64,000 nucleotides of DNA from Alligator mississippiensis (Eukaryota; Chordata; Crocodylia; Alligatoridae), in assembly GCF_030867095.1 (NCBI RefSeq), contig NC_081825.1, positions 49,404,501 to 49,468,500 on the forward strand. The letters are read 5' to 3'. Both the position numbers and the translations under genes were made by a program. The notes under the pieces were generated by a model, which saw nothing but the letters and a program-made list of their open reading frames with translations, searched no databases and had not been told where the DNA came from. This document shows positions 36,600 through 47,789 of the stretch, one piece after another. Numbering within the stretch: position 1 is the stretch's first letter; every line of letters begins with the position of its first letter.

Positions 36600-37200
36600 C
36601 ATCTCTTCCAACCCAAAGCTCTGAACCTGTACCCCACCCTCTTCCTCCTTGACATTCGCTCCCTTTGATAATGTCATCCATGCTCTTCTTGATATCTTTT
36701 CCTTACTTTGTTTCCTGTGACTCCATCCTATCCAAGCTCATCTCCAACATCTCCTTCAATGTCCCCTTTGGAGGATTCTCCTTATCTAGTCACCTACTCA
36801 ACTTTCTGGGACAATTTTACATGATTTTAGCTTTGAGGGTACCTTCCTTCTTCCTCTACACCTTATCTCAGGGTAACCTCATTTGCAAACACAAACTCAG
36901 CTACTTTTTCTATGCCAATGACTCACAGAGACTCTACCCCAGATGAGCATCCTACAGTTCAAACTGATATCTCTGCCTGTTTCTCAATCAATTCCATGGA
37001 GAAGACTGGCCATCAGCTCAAGATCAACACTGTTCTTAATTTTTCCTGCCCTGCCTTCCTGCTATTGAATATTGATGCCTGTGGACATTACCATCTTCCT
37101 GCCTTTAATTCAGGCTGTACCATGGACACCATCTTTGACTTATAATTTCTTTCTAAATCCACACTACCAACCAGTCTCTGATGCACCTATCCATGAAAAT
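36600..37200 (+). mobile_element. L2-like LINE fragment
   Basis: The frame at 36,665-36,946 ends FFLYTLSQGNLICKHKLSYFFYANDSQRLYP, matching the L2 RT pattern LFSLYLLPLG...HG.SFH.YADDTQLY (the YADD here reads YAND). A following frame has GHQLKINT, the L2 position of the LNxxKTE motif. Both show heavy decay. Confidence 0.75.
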
Positions 37201-37900
37201 CACTAATTATACCATATCAAATGTTGTCATTTAGGGTTTTTAACTCAACTTTTAAGATTACAAAAAATGGACTAACCAATTGTTTTAATTTCTTCCTTAC
37301 CTCCAAATGTTGTGAATATATTTACCGAAGCCCATGAATGAATCTGTTTTCAGAGTAGAATTAATTTAATGTTTCAATTCAAAGTTTTATGTGAAAATAA
37401 GGATAAGCCAAAAATCTTCTCTCTACCCTCTAATCTCATCAATGAGAATTCTTAAATAGTATATACAGATTGCATTTCTCTTTACTATTTTGTACTATGT
37501 ATGTACCATGAATACTTTTAGCTTCCTGCACTATTGAAATTACAGCTTTCTCTTTAAGAACTTTTACAAAGGTGGAGGTATACAAACAGAATACAAATGG
37601 AATAGTGCCAAGGAGTAACATGTAAAGTTTTAACCAATAGATGAACACTGAAATTAAGATAGTTTCTATTTTAAAAAATCTTAAATATTTAAGACATCAT
37701 ACCAATGTCTGTTATACACCTATGAGACTATGCTCCCAGCCTAAACAACAACACTGTAGGATAACCATAGCAGAACAACTAGTTTTCTTCATTCCTGGTT
37801 AGGGCAAAAAAAAAATCACTAGAGAATTAGGCTGTAGCAGGATACAAGGGGACCAGTTGAATAACCTGTTAAAAAAATATCTAACAGAATAGAGCCTTAC

Positions 37901-38140
37901 CTTCCCACAGAAAGTACTGTAACTTCTCCTTGCCGGCTTTTTCTTTGCTCTTTGGATTTGTTGACTGGTTTTATAAGGTGCCATCTTTTTTGACTACAGC
38001 GAGTACAAACATCCTTCTCTGCTACTCCTCCAACAGTGTGGAAGTGATGGCCACGACAAGTATGTTTATGTAGGATGACACCTGGAGATAAAGGAGAGCC
38101 TGGACTTATAGGACTCCCGGGAGTGGTAGGAGTTAAAGGG
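37901..38140 (-). CDS. RELL1: RELL1 exon 5 (Pro/Ser linker and Cys/His cluster)
   Basis: This 240-nt exon encodes residues 121-200 and two bases of codon 201. It opens with a proline/serine linker (SPLTPTTPGSPISPGSPLSPG). A conserved cluster follows: C149, H152, H153, H155, C166, C169 and H175, in the order C..HHxHTVGG...DVCxRC....WH. A basic stretch (KPVNKSKEQRKSRQ) precedes the conserved end EVTVLSVG. The match to remembered human RELL1 is strong through the cluster and the end. The acceptor AG is at 38,141-38,142 and the donor is GGAAG|GTAAGG at 37,900. The VILHKHT segment replaces human GTPGKHV with no length change. The Cys/His spacing could bind metal, but that is inference. Confidence 0.95.
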
Positions 38141-38312
38141 CTATTTAAACAAAAAAAGGAGAGAGGAAGAAAAAAAGAAAATTATTTAAGAATTCATTTT
38201 AATTGAAATGTATTTTTTTTGTTTTTAGAAATGGAGTTTTATCTAAGTAATAATCTAAAACTGTTCTATAACATAATCTAAGCTTATGTCTAGCTATTGA
38301 TAAATGTAGGTC

Positions 38313-40262
38313 CTTCATAGTTGGTAGGGTCAGAAGGGACCTAAGCAGATCATCTATTCTGACCCCCTGCCATGGGCAAGAAAGGATGCTGGGGTCAAAT
38401 GACCCCAGCTAGGTGGCTGTCTAGCCTCCTTTTGAAGACCCCCAGGGTAGGGGCAAGCACCACTTCCCTTGGAAGTTGGTTCCAGCTCCTAGCCAACCTG
38501 ACAGTGAAGTAGTGCCTCCTGATATCTAGCCTAAATCTACTCTCAGTCAATTTATGACCGTTGTTCCTTGTTACGCCCGGTAGTGCTCGGGGGAACAGGG
38601 ACTCTCCCATTGTCTGCTGGTCCCCCTTGGCAAGTTTATAGGCAGCCACCAGATCCCCTCTCAGCCTTCTTTTGTGGAGGCTACACAGATTCAGGTCCCA
38701 TAGCCTCTCCTCATAAGGCCTGCCTGCTGCCTCCTAATCACACGAGTGGCCCTCCTCTGAACCCTCTCCAGGCTGGCCACATCCCTCCAGAAGTGCGGCG
38801 CCCAGAACTGGATGCAGTACTCCAACTGCAGCCTGACCAATGTTGCATAGAGGGGGAGGATCACCTCCTTGGGCCTGCTCGTGATGCATCAATGGATGCA
38901 TGACAAGGTGCAGTTGGCCTTCCTGACTGCGTCCCCACATCGGAGGCCCATGTTCATCTTGGAATCAATAATGATTCCAAGATCCTTCTCTGCCTCTGTG
39001 CTAACGAGAAGGGAGTTCCCCAGCCTGTAGGTATGCTGCTGGTTCTTCCTCCCCAGGTGCAACACCCTACACTTGTCCATATTGAAACACATCCTATTCT
39101 CATTCGCCCACCTCTGTAACCTGTCGAGATCTAGTTGTAGCCTGTCCCTCTCTTCTAGCGTGCTCACTTCTCCCCACTTTTTAGTGTCATCTGCGAACTT
39201 GAACAAGGTGCTTTTCACCCTCTCGTCCAAATCACCAATGAAGATATTGAACAGTGTGGGCCTAAGGACCAAGCCCTGGGGAACCCCACTGCCCATCTCT
39301 CTCCAGGTCGAAAATGACCCATCCACCACCACTCTCTGGGTGCGGCCCTCCAGCCAATTTGCAACCCATCTGACTGTGTAGGTGTCAACACCACAGACGC
39401 CTAATTTTTTAATGAGGATGTGGTGAGAGACAGTGTCGAAGGCCTTCCTAAAGTCCAGGAAGACTACATCCATCGCGACACCTGCGTCCAAGACTTTTGT
39501 AACCTGGTCATAGAAGGCCACTAGGTTGGTCTGACAGGACCTGCCTCTAATGAACCCGTGTTGATTGCCCCTTAACATAAGTTCCCCTGCTGGCCCCTCG
39601 CCGATGTGTTCCTGGATAATTTTCTCAAAGAGCTTCCCCAGGACTGAGGTAAGACTAATGGGCCTGTAGTTTCCTGGGTCCTCCTTCCCCACGCTTCTGA
39701 AAATGGGGACCACACTGGCCCTTTTCCAGTCGTCAGGGACCTCACCAGAGCACCACGAGTGCTTGTAAAGCTGTGCCAGGGGTCCTGCAATGACCTCTAC
39801 CAGTTCCCTAAGCACTCTGAGGTAGAGGTCGTCAGGACCTGTTGATCTGAACACATCTAGTGACTCCAGAAGTTCCCTGACTAGGTCCTCACTGACCCTG
39901 GGCCTGGCTGCGCCTCCCCTGAGTCTGTCCAGAATCCCAGTGGGGGGAATGTCCCTGTCCCTGCTCAGAAAAATGGAAGCAAAGAATCCTGCAGAGGCCC
40001 CACATTATTTGGCACCTTCTTTTTACCCCCTATGTATTTAAAAAAGGACTTCTTGTTATCTTTGATCCAGGTTGCTAGTCCCAGTTCCATCTCTGCATTA
40101 GCCTTCCTAACAGCCCCCTACAATCTTGAGTCAAGGAGGTATAATCCTCCTTGGTGATGGCCCCTCCCTTCCATTGGGTATACGCCTCCTTTTTGGCTTT
40201 GAGGTGTTCATGGATGCTTTTGAGCACTCTTGCCCCCTTTGATCCGCGTGGGGATTGTCATG
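38313..40262 (-). mobile_element. 5'-truncated CR1 LINE, antisense
   Basis: On the minus strand 39,854-38,889 encodes an RT: VPIFRSVGKEDPGNYRP, DVVFLDFRKAFDTV, GVPQGLVLRPTLFN and FADDTKKWGEV. The catalytic ADD is kept. A second frame at 38,649-38,395 gives the C-terminus (SRFRLDIRRHYFTVRLARSWNQLP). The two frames do not join, so there is at least one shift near 38,650-38,890, and the EN-RT linker upstream of 39,860 is also broken. The 3' end at about 38,313 reads CCCTACCAACTATGAA, a different tail subtype from the copy at 60,745. Confidence 0.92.
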
Positions 40263-41466
40263 CTTTGGGCTTGTTTTTGTCCATGTTTTTGACCAAAAGA
40301 TAATTTCTACAAAAGAAATTATCATATCACTGTGAAAGAATCAATCATTTGTTCTAGCATTAACTTGTATTGAGGGATGCACACCAGCTAATGAAAATAG
40401 AAATTTTGCCAGTTCACACAGGATCACCTTCATTTTCTTATGCCAAAACTTACGGAACAAAATAATTTACGTCACACAACTCTAAGCATGCTTACATTCC
40501 ATCTTCCCCTTCAGAGCCATGCATGATGTATAGTCTAACAATTTAACTGTGCAATTTTAACTAGGACATGCAGTTAATTTCATAACAGAAAGAAGAAAAC
40601 TGACAGGGAATTGCAGTTAAGTTATATTGACAACTCTGTAGCTGATCCTCAATTAGCACTTTTTTTCAGGAACTTTTAACTGCTTAGTCTTTCATTTTAA
40701 ATTCCAAAATGAGCTACAACTTTTTTTTTGTTGTTTTGCTTTTTACTGCAAAAGACTATCCTGTGTTGGGGTGCAGATTCTATATATGGCCTATTCCACA
40801 TCCATATAACTGAAAAATACAATATGATCTTTTTATGAGTCACAACAATTGAAATAGCTGGCTGAAATCATGCTGAAGTTCCTAGGAAAAAGATAAAGAA
40901 ATTAAAATTGAACGGCCAAATAATTTTAAGTTAAATAAATATCCGTGCTGCACAAGATGGTATTATTTTGAAATCACCCCATTTTTGGAAAAGGATGCAT
41001 CTTATATGGTAGTAAAAGTTATTCCCCTCAAAAATCCTCCAACAAACCAAAACCTTTTCAAATAAAATGGGAAATAAATGGAGAAAGGGGAAGTTTGAAC
41101 ACAGAAAACAGAGGACTGATCTACAGGGAGTTTTAACATTTCAGTAATTACATCTGCTTAGATAAAAAACTGGTTCAAGTGGCATTATCTCCATCCTCCC
41201 TCTCAGCATGGGGGTAGCTGTACTGATAAATGTACTTATGTTAGTATCAATAAAGATGAAAGCTGCTTATGTAAGTCCAGGTATTTTTATAAAATACATA
41301 AAATGTGCTGCACTTAGCTAGGCACATTACCTATATCATTTTCTAAACAGATATAGTTATGGCACAAAAACATGTGTTAAAAAAAAAAACACATTAGTAA
41401 CATAATCTCGTTAGCACATGAATTGGGGAGGAGGGGAGGGAGGGGAAGATATACATATTTTTCTGA

Positions 41467-41575
41467 AGTTACAGATTCACACAGAAGTTTAGGGTGGAAG
41501 GGACCTCGTGAGATCACTAGGTCCAGCTCCCCTGCTCCAGGCAGGAAAAATTATTGGGGTCAAATAAAGCGTTTC
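41467..41575 (-). mobile_element. CR1 3' end, antisense
   Basis: GGGTGGAAGGGACCTCGTGAG and CCCCTGCTCCAGGCAGGAAA are the inverse of the CR1 3' UTR seen at 38,313-38,400 and 44,740-44,830. Confidence 0.8.
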
Positions 41576-42984
41576 TGTCACTCATCAAATGAGGTGTCAG
41601 GATGCAGGGGTCAGGACTCCATTAATATCCCTCCAGCTCCAGAATGAGAGGCCCGTTATGCTTCTTCAGTGCCTTGTAGACCCAGTCCTTGCATACCTGA
41701 TCCCAGCCCAGCAGCAGCTGGTACAGCTGGCACATCTGGTCCAAAGTGCCCTGGGATCCTCGCCAGGAAGAAAATGCTACTTAGCACTAATGCCTGGGAA
41801 ATGGCCTACCCATAATGGCCACCTCCTGTCTCCCCGGGGCAGCATTTCATTGAGAGGTTCCGATCCGTCCTGATCCAGAGGACAATGGAGATGAAAGGCA
41901 TGTTTTTGTACAACTGAAACCTATACAAGGTTCCTGCCTTTTCTTCTCTCTCTCTCATTGCTGAGATCAGCCTCAAGCTGGTTTACACCCCTAGCTGGTA
42001 AGTACTTCGTTAGTTCTTTTTTAAGAAACTTAAGGTACCTGACCTTTAAGTAATAACACACATCAACAGCCTATTAAGCACTACTGTAACTTTCAGTTCC
42101 CAGACGAATACATTTCTATTACACACTTCAATGCATACACCCATGTGCGCACACAGAGTAATAAGTTAAGAGAAAAGTACATCCTAGGGCATATGGTAAA
42201 GCCTAGTGAATCAGAGAAGAAAGAATATTTTCTATCTTATATTTTTAATCATTGACTCAGCAAGTCAAACTCAATTTAAAAGCAGAAGAGAAAACAATCA
42301 AAGCCCAGCTTACAATTACAGCTACTTTGGCTGATTACTTTTTCTAATGACAGAAACAGATGCCTTATTTTCATTTTTAGTTTTACAGAAAAACTTACCA
42401 ATTAGTTAAAATCATCTTCAAGAGAATTCAAACAAGAATTTATGCAATGTAAGGAGTTACTACATATTTAAAATAATGTCACTTTGACTAAAGGCTGGCA
42501 TACATCACAAACCTAACAGGCTATGACACACTGAAACATACCACACTGCTCCACATATACTATCTCCTTACACAACAGAGACACATTTGCACAGTTCTGC
42601 TGGTGGGATACCTATTTCTCATTCAGCAGTGCATTAACAGTCTCAGCAGTCCTAATTAGCCCACCTATAGCACTATACAAATGAACCATCACTACATCCA
42701 ACTGGAAGGTAGTGAATGCAAAGCTTGACATGTTTAAGCATGCCACTGCTTGCCTGGCATGGTATGTTTGCAGTGCAGACATGTCCTAGGTCCCTGATAC
42801 ACATTACACTTAAGATGCTATTAACAAGTAAATCACCTTTTAAGTAATAATGTGGCCATACATTCAGGTAATTAATGCTGCAATAAAGCAGGGAATGAGC
42901 TACAAAGTTATTACATATATTTTGTATAATAGTTTTGTGGCTGGTTCCCACTCCATCTTAAATTCAATGTGTGACCAAAGCTCC

Positions 42985-43105
42985 AAAGTGCTCCTGAGGC
43001 TGGGAGCACTGATCAGCTAACTGGCACTCTCAGCTTCAGGAGCGCATGGAGATCCTGAAGGGTTGTGGTGAACTCCTAAAGCTGGGAGCACCCATCAGCA
43101 GACTG
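42985..43105. repeat. partial tandem and inverted repeat block
   Basis: Two copies of CTCCTGAGGCTGGGAGCAC-like sequence, about 82 bp apart (42,991 and 43,073), with an inverted copy (CAGCTTCAGGAGC) between them. It lies within a wider miniature-element-like region of about 42,720-43,250. Confidence 0.55.
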
Positions 43106-43423
43106 ATATTCTGAGTCAGACACCCAGATTGTTAATTGGTAGTGCAAAGGAGTATGGGATCATCTCCTACCAGACACATGTAGCATGGCAGGAGGCATGA
43201 CTGTTAGGTTCACAGATGAGATCCCATTACACCTTTAACTGCATACCTGCCAGAGGCCAAGGTTTCTCAATGGATGCCTTTGAACTTTACTAAAGTTAAA
43301 CATAGAGAAAACACACTCAGGGCTATCATAAAAGGAGGGCCATCGCTTCACTTTCAGTTTTAGTTAACAAGAGGATATACTTTAGATACTGAGGAGATAC
43401 AGTTGAAAAAAAAGTGACCTTAC

Positions 43424-43481
43424 CTCTCAGGGTCAAACACACTGTTGTCTGCTACCATGGCTTTTAACACATCCACATTTG
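43424..43481 (-). CDS. RELL1: RELL1 exon 4
   Basis: A 58-nt exon encoding residues 102-120 plus two bases of codon 121: ANVDVLKAMVADNSVFDPE, against ANADVLKAMVADNSLYDPE in remembered human RELL1. The acceptor AG is at 43,482-43,483 and the donor is GAGAG|GTAAGG at 43,423, a strong consensus. Phases join exon 3 (one base) and exon 5 (one base) without a shift. The segment lies in the conserved cytoplasmic part of the family, and I know no defined fold for it. The flanking introns carry CR1 3' ends and hAT-like repeats. Confidence 0.93.
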
Positions 43482-44237
43482 CTGCAAATAGCACAAACAG
43501 AAAATATCAGACGAAATGTGTTGCCCTGGCTTTAATCTATCATATTACTGAATGAATAAAAAGGAAACATACTAAATATTTTAGTTTTGATACAGTCTAA
43601 TGCTTAACAGAGATGCATTTACTACAAGCTCACTAGCAGAAAACTGCTGCACTGAATAACTCCAAATTTAGCTCCATCTAGAAAGAAAAGCTTTCTGTTA
43701 CAGACTAAAAAAGCAAAAAGTAAGGTATGCAAATAAATTCTTATGAAATATAGTTTTATTTCAAGACTCAGACACTTATCTTTGAAAGTGTAAAGTTTTC
43801 ATTTCTTATGGGACTCAAAATTCTGACAAAGCAATTTTTCTGGTTTTGGTTATTTGAAAGCTTACATTAAGCAACGGACACAACTACCACTACTAACTGC
43901 TATCTACTAAGCACTCCCAGGCCATAAACTCATGCTAATTAATTTTAATCCACCAGTTGGATTGCAGAGGTATCATACTGTAACACAAAATAAAAGTGTG
44001 GGGGTAAAATACGCAATTTTTCTTTTTAACAGTGTACAACTACAAATGAATTAAAATCTAGGAATGGAAGGCTGATCCCTGTTCAAATCAACAAACTGAG
44101 GCAGCTAGCTCCCAACTCTGCACAAAAATTCTAAGCAATTACTAAATTTTCTTTTCAGGGTGTTTATAACTATACTGAAAGTAGGTAAAGCTGCTTTCAG
44201 TATTGTAAAGAAAAATCTGGTTTCATCCATGTAGGTC

Positions 44238-44720
44238 AGGGCTTTTTAACCAACAATCCGAGGGGTCAACTCACAGCCCATGGAAGCTAATCAGTGTGAC
44301 TGTCACAGGTGATGCCTTGGCATGGCTCTGTTCACTCTGCCAGCCCCTTCTCTGCCACCAAATTTGGGATCTTTAGTCACTGCTCAAAACTCAACTCTGC
44401 GGCAAAAGAAAAATGGGGGACATGAGGAGAGATGAACGGCGGCTGCATTCAACTCCTGAGTTGTGGAGCTGTATGAAATCAGTGGCTCCAGTAGCTGCAC
44501 CGATGAGTCATCATCCTGCCACTGGAGGTTGGTCACCCAACTCACAAGAAACCCCACAGTCCAGATGTGGCCCACAAGGCCAAATAAGCTGGAGACACTT
44601 GATACAGCTCTCAGGGCATCCCCAAAAGACACCTTGCCTCTGCATTGTTTTTGACATATTTTGAGAGCTGTGCAGCTATAGTGCACGCTGAATCTGGTGT
44701 GTGCTGGTGTCTAGACATTA
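44238..44720. mobile_element. hAT-like repeat, ends unresolved
   Basis: The left end CAGGGCTTTTTAACC resembles a hAT terminus, followed by TGGCCCACAAGGCC-type wording found in other such copies. No right end was identified. Confidence 0.4.
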
Positions 44721-44727
44721 AGGGCAG

Positions 44728-44850
44728 TGTTACAGGTCCACAGAAGTTTAGAGCATAAAGGGACCTCATAAGATATCAGGTCCAGCCCCCCTGCTCTGGG
44801 CAGGAAAGACTGCTGGGGTCAAATAGCCCCAACAAGGTATGCATCTAGCA
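44728..44850 (-). mobile_element. CR1 3' end, antisense
   Basis: CCACAGAAGTTTAGAGC, AAAGGGACCTCATAAGAT and CAGGAAAGACTGCTGGGGTC match the inverse of the CR1 C-terminal and 3' UTR block. Confidence 0.8.
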
Positions 44851-45986
44851 TGTATTAGAATTTCCACTGGCAAAACTGTCAAACTAGTAAGGGATTGTTC
44901 AATACAGTAGAGCTACTCCCTGAATAAGGAGAAACACAACTGTCTTGAAACCCATGGAATTTCAGCTGCAAGTTGATTTGCAGGGGAGATTTAATCAATG
45001 GAGCAAGTTAGTACCACAGTCCTAATTCCATGTCCCTGCTGTTCTCCTACTCCTACTTGACTGCATGTCAAGCAACAAGCCAGCAAATATATAAAATGCA
45101 TGCAGGTCTACTTTTCATTATCCCGTTAACATTTTCCAATCAACTCTTACTGCACCTTTAACATTGGGTTTTTCCCCTTCTAACTACTTCTGTCATTTCT
45201 AAACCATCCAAAATCCAAGTATTTAACCTTACTACAGATTAAGTCAATAGCAAATGTTTTGCTTCTAAGTCATTTGAATTTAAAAAATGGGACTAAAGAA
45301 AACAACTTGAATTACCATTCAACTAGCCCTCTGTTTGGCCAGACAGGCTTTGAACTAATGTCAGATGCCTATTTAGCTGCTCAGAAATGTTTCTCTTCCC
45401 TCCCAATCTTCTATTGGGAAATATCCTATTTCTCCCCTGCCCTTCTTTGTGAAGATACCACCCTCATTAAGCAAACAGAAGCACTTGCTATCTTACTTTC
45501 CAAACTTTGCAAAAAGCTTTCTACTATTGCTCAGATTTGGCTGAAGAAATCTACCCCACCATTCCAAGCCATTCATCTCAGTGTAAAGGGAAAAATCAAA
45601 CTTTTGGGGTGTATTTCAATGCTAACATTAAATAAGCAAGCAAATTCTCATCTCATTTAAATATACCACAAGCAAATAAGCAACTTGTGCAAAGAGACTA
45701 GAGTGAAGAAGGAATAAAATGTCAAGGAACACAAGAGTCATGATTCCTATAGGAACAAACTTCCCAGAAGGAAAAAGGACAAATTAATTTGAGATGAAAT
45801 GCAAAAAGTTTGGCTTTAAAAAGCAATTTGAGAAAGTGAAGTAGGCACAAACAAGAAGTTATGATGGAAATTACAGAATATGAACTATGAGTGCCAACAA
45901 AATAACATTGAAACACCTGAAAAACATGCATGGTATCACAGAATCATAACTTTAAGACAACATTACACACTGATTTTAATCTGTAC

Positions 45987-46058
45987 CTTCATTTCTCATA
46001 ATATAGTTGACAATTTGTCCAACGGTGTCACTATTTTCATGAACAGTTTCATTCATTT
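45987..46058 (-). CDS. RELL1: RELL1 exon 3
   Basis: This 72-nt cytoplasmic exon adds residues 78-101 and the first base of codon 102. The peptide includes NSDTVGQIVNYIMRNE, nearly identical to remembered human RELL1 (NSDTVGQIVHYIMKNE). The acceptor AG lies at 46,059-46,060 after a TTTCTCTCTT tract, and the donor is GAAG|GTACAG at 45,986. Entry phase (two bases) and exit phase (one base) agree with the neighbouring exons. The acidic Asn/Glu start (EMNETVHEN) diverges most from human. Exons this short are easily missed by ORF scans, and this one falls in no long open frame. Confidence 0.93.
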
Positions 46059-47789
46059 CTAAGAGAGAAAATAAGAACTCAGTCAATATTTATCAGCCTA
46101 AAAACATTTTCATGAAGATACGAAAAACACTAAAATATTTCAATAAAAAAGAACTCTACAAGAAGAGCAAATAAAGAGTCATTTTTATTTTATTTTGACA
46201 AATCTTGTTGTCCCTATTCAGGTGTAAAACTAAAGCTTCAAAACTGAGCCTGTAATCTCCATATTTTAAGAATTTTAGCTGAACCCTTTAAAAAGCTCAA
46301 TATTTAATAAACTTTGAAACACCTTCCTCTTCATCTCAATGTTATATGAACTGAAGTCTTTGCAGAAAAACGAAAGAGTAGATATGGAAATTAAGTTACT
46401 ATGTACTAGCTACCAGAATAGTTTTGAGGCAAATTGACGGAGTTGTCAAGAAGCCTGCTTAGCAAATACAGTTCGCTTACCAGATTTCAGTGTCCAAACT
46501 GTCAGTTCAGCACCTTTCACTAGAACTAGTGGATAACAGAACAGCATTTCCAACCCCAAACTTTGGAAAATAGTAAGACTAACTTCAAAACCATTTAAAT
46601 AAAATTAAACTTTGTAGTATTTGTCCTCTTGTGGTTGAAGGTTTAGAAATCATATTTTCAGGATTTTTCAGAACACTAAGATTTATTAAAATGAAAACCA
46701 AGATTCTCAACTGAAAGCATCACAGCAGGATACAGGGCTTTAAGGTACTTAATATCACTAATATTCAAGTGTACTTGTGATACAGTTGAAAAAACTGAGA
46801 AAGCATGGAAAAGCTTGGGACTGCAAGGTAGAACAGAACAGAAGTACTAAAGGATTTCAGATCTGCCTCCCCCTAAATCTAATAATTATAAAAGTCTAAC
46901 TCTGTCCGTAATGCTTTATTCGCACTCTGATTGGCTGACAGAAACAGCCAATCAGAATATTCCAAGCATGGGGAAGCACTGCCATGATTCTGAAGCCATG
47001 CCGAAGACCAGACAGAAGGTGGCATTGCTGGCCTTGGCTCCCCTACCCCACTCCCTGCAAGAGGCAGAACAGCGGCATAATGGGGCATTAGGTGGCAGCA
47101 CTCCATCCCAGTTCCCTCCCCTCCTGCCCCCGTCATTCTTGACAGACAATTGGCTAGTACAAATATAAATTCTTCGACTCACGAATATGCAGTACATGAT
47201 TTTTATATTAAATGTGCTGTTCTGGCCACTGCTTCATGGCCAGCCCTCTTTCTCTCTCTTCTTTAGAGCAACCTGTATCTGAAAACTGATATCAATGTGC
47301 TCCCCAGTCTCTTTTTCTCCAGACTAAGTACACCTAGTCCTATTTCCTAATATGGCTGGTAATTCCAGCCTCTTTGGCTAAGCACAGACAGCCAAAAAAC
47401 TCGAGACTGAATCGATTCAGTCTTTGCAGGTTAGTCTAAGTTGTGTAGATTGAACCAATAAGTAAATGAACAGACATTCACTTTTGATTCTGGAAATGCA
47501 GCCACATGCCTGTAGTGGTCCAGGCCAGAAGCCAGAGGGCACTAGAGCACACCTCTCTGCTCAGTTGGAGCAGACAGCTTGAGCCAAGCCTAGTCTGCCC
47601 ACCCTGTGAATGGGGGAAAGGGGTTTGCGGGGAAGGAGGTGCAAAGCATCCTCAGATGCTGGGGGACTGTGAGTTAACTTGAACCTGGAGGGAATCTGGG
47701 ACAAAAGTTCAATAAACTGATTTAACTTAAAACACTTAACTCTGATACTATATCCATCCATGTGAACAGCAGTGGAGCCAGAACAGATC

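Larger units (their letters stand above)
25706..37900 (-). other. RELL1 intron between exons 5 and 6
   Basis: A 12.2-kb intron bounded by consensus GT (37,899-37,900) and AG (25,706-25,707). It holds the Tx1-like LINE, several hAT elements, a CR1 copy, a Penelope-like element and an L2-like fragment, all listed separately. No further host exon was recognised. About 25,950-26,240, 30,920-31,860 and 37,200-37,900 look like unique intron sequence. Confidence 0.85.
38141..43423 (-). other. RELL1 intron between exons 4 and 5
   Basis: A 5.3-kb intron. Its largest insertion is the CR1 copy at 38,313-40,262, with a short CR1 end near 41,470. The remainder is AT-rich sequence without recognised coding potential. 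Confidence 0.85.
43482..45986 (-). other. RELL1 intron between exons 3 and 4
   Basis: A 2.5-kb intron with a hAT-like repeat near 44,238-44,720 and a CR1 3' end at 44,728-44,850. A 133-codon plus-strand frame at 45,259-45,660 shows no recognisable protein. Confidence 0.85.

Noticed and set aside
45259-45660. 133-codon plus-strand open frame in a RELL1 intron
   Set aside because: No domain, signal, or repeat motif recognised, and no exon borders or polyadenylation context. Chance frame in intron sequence.
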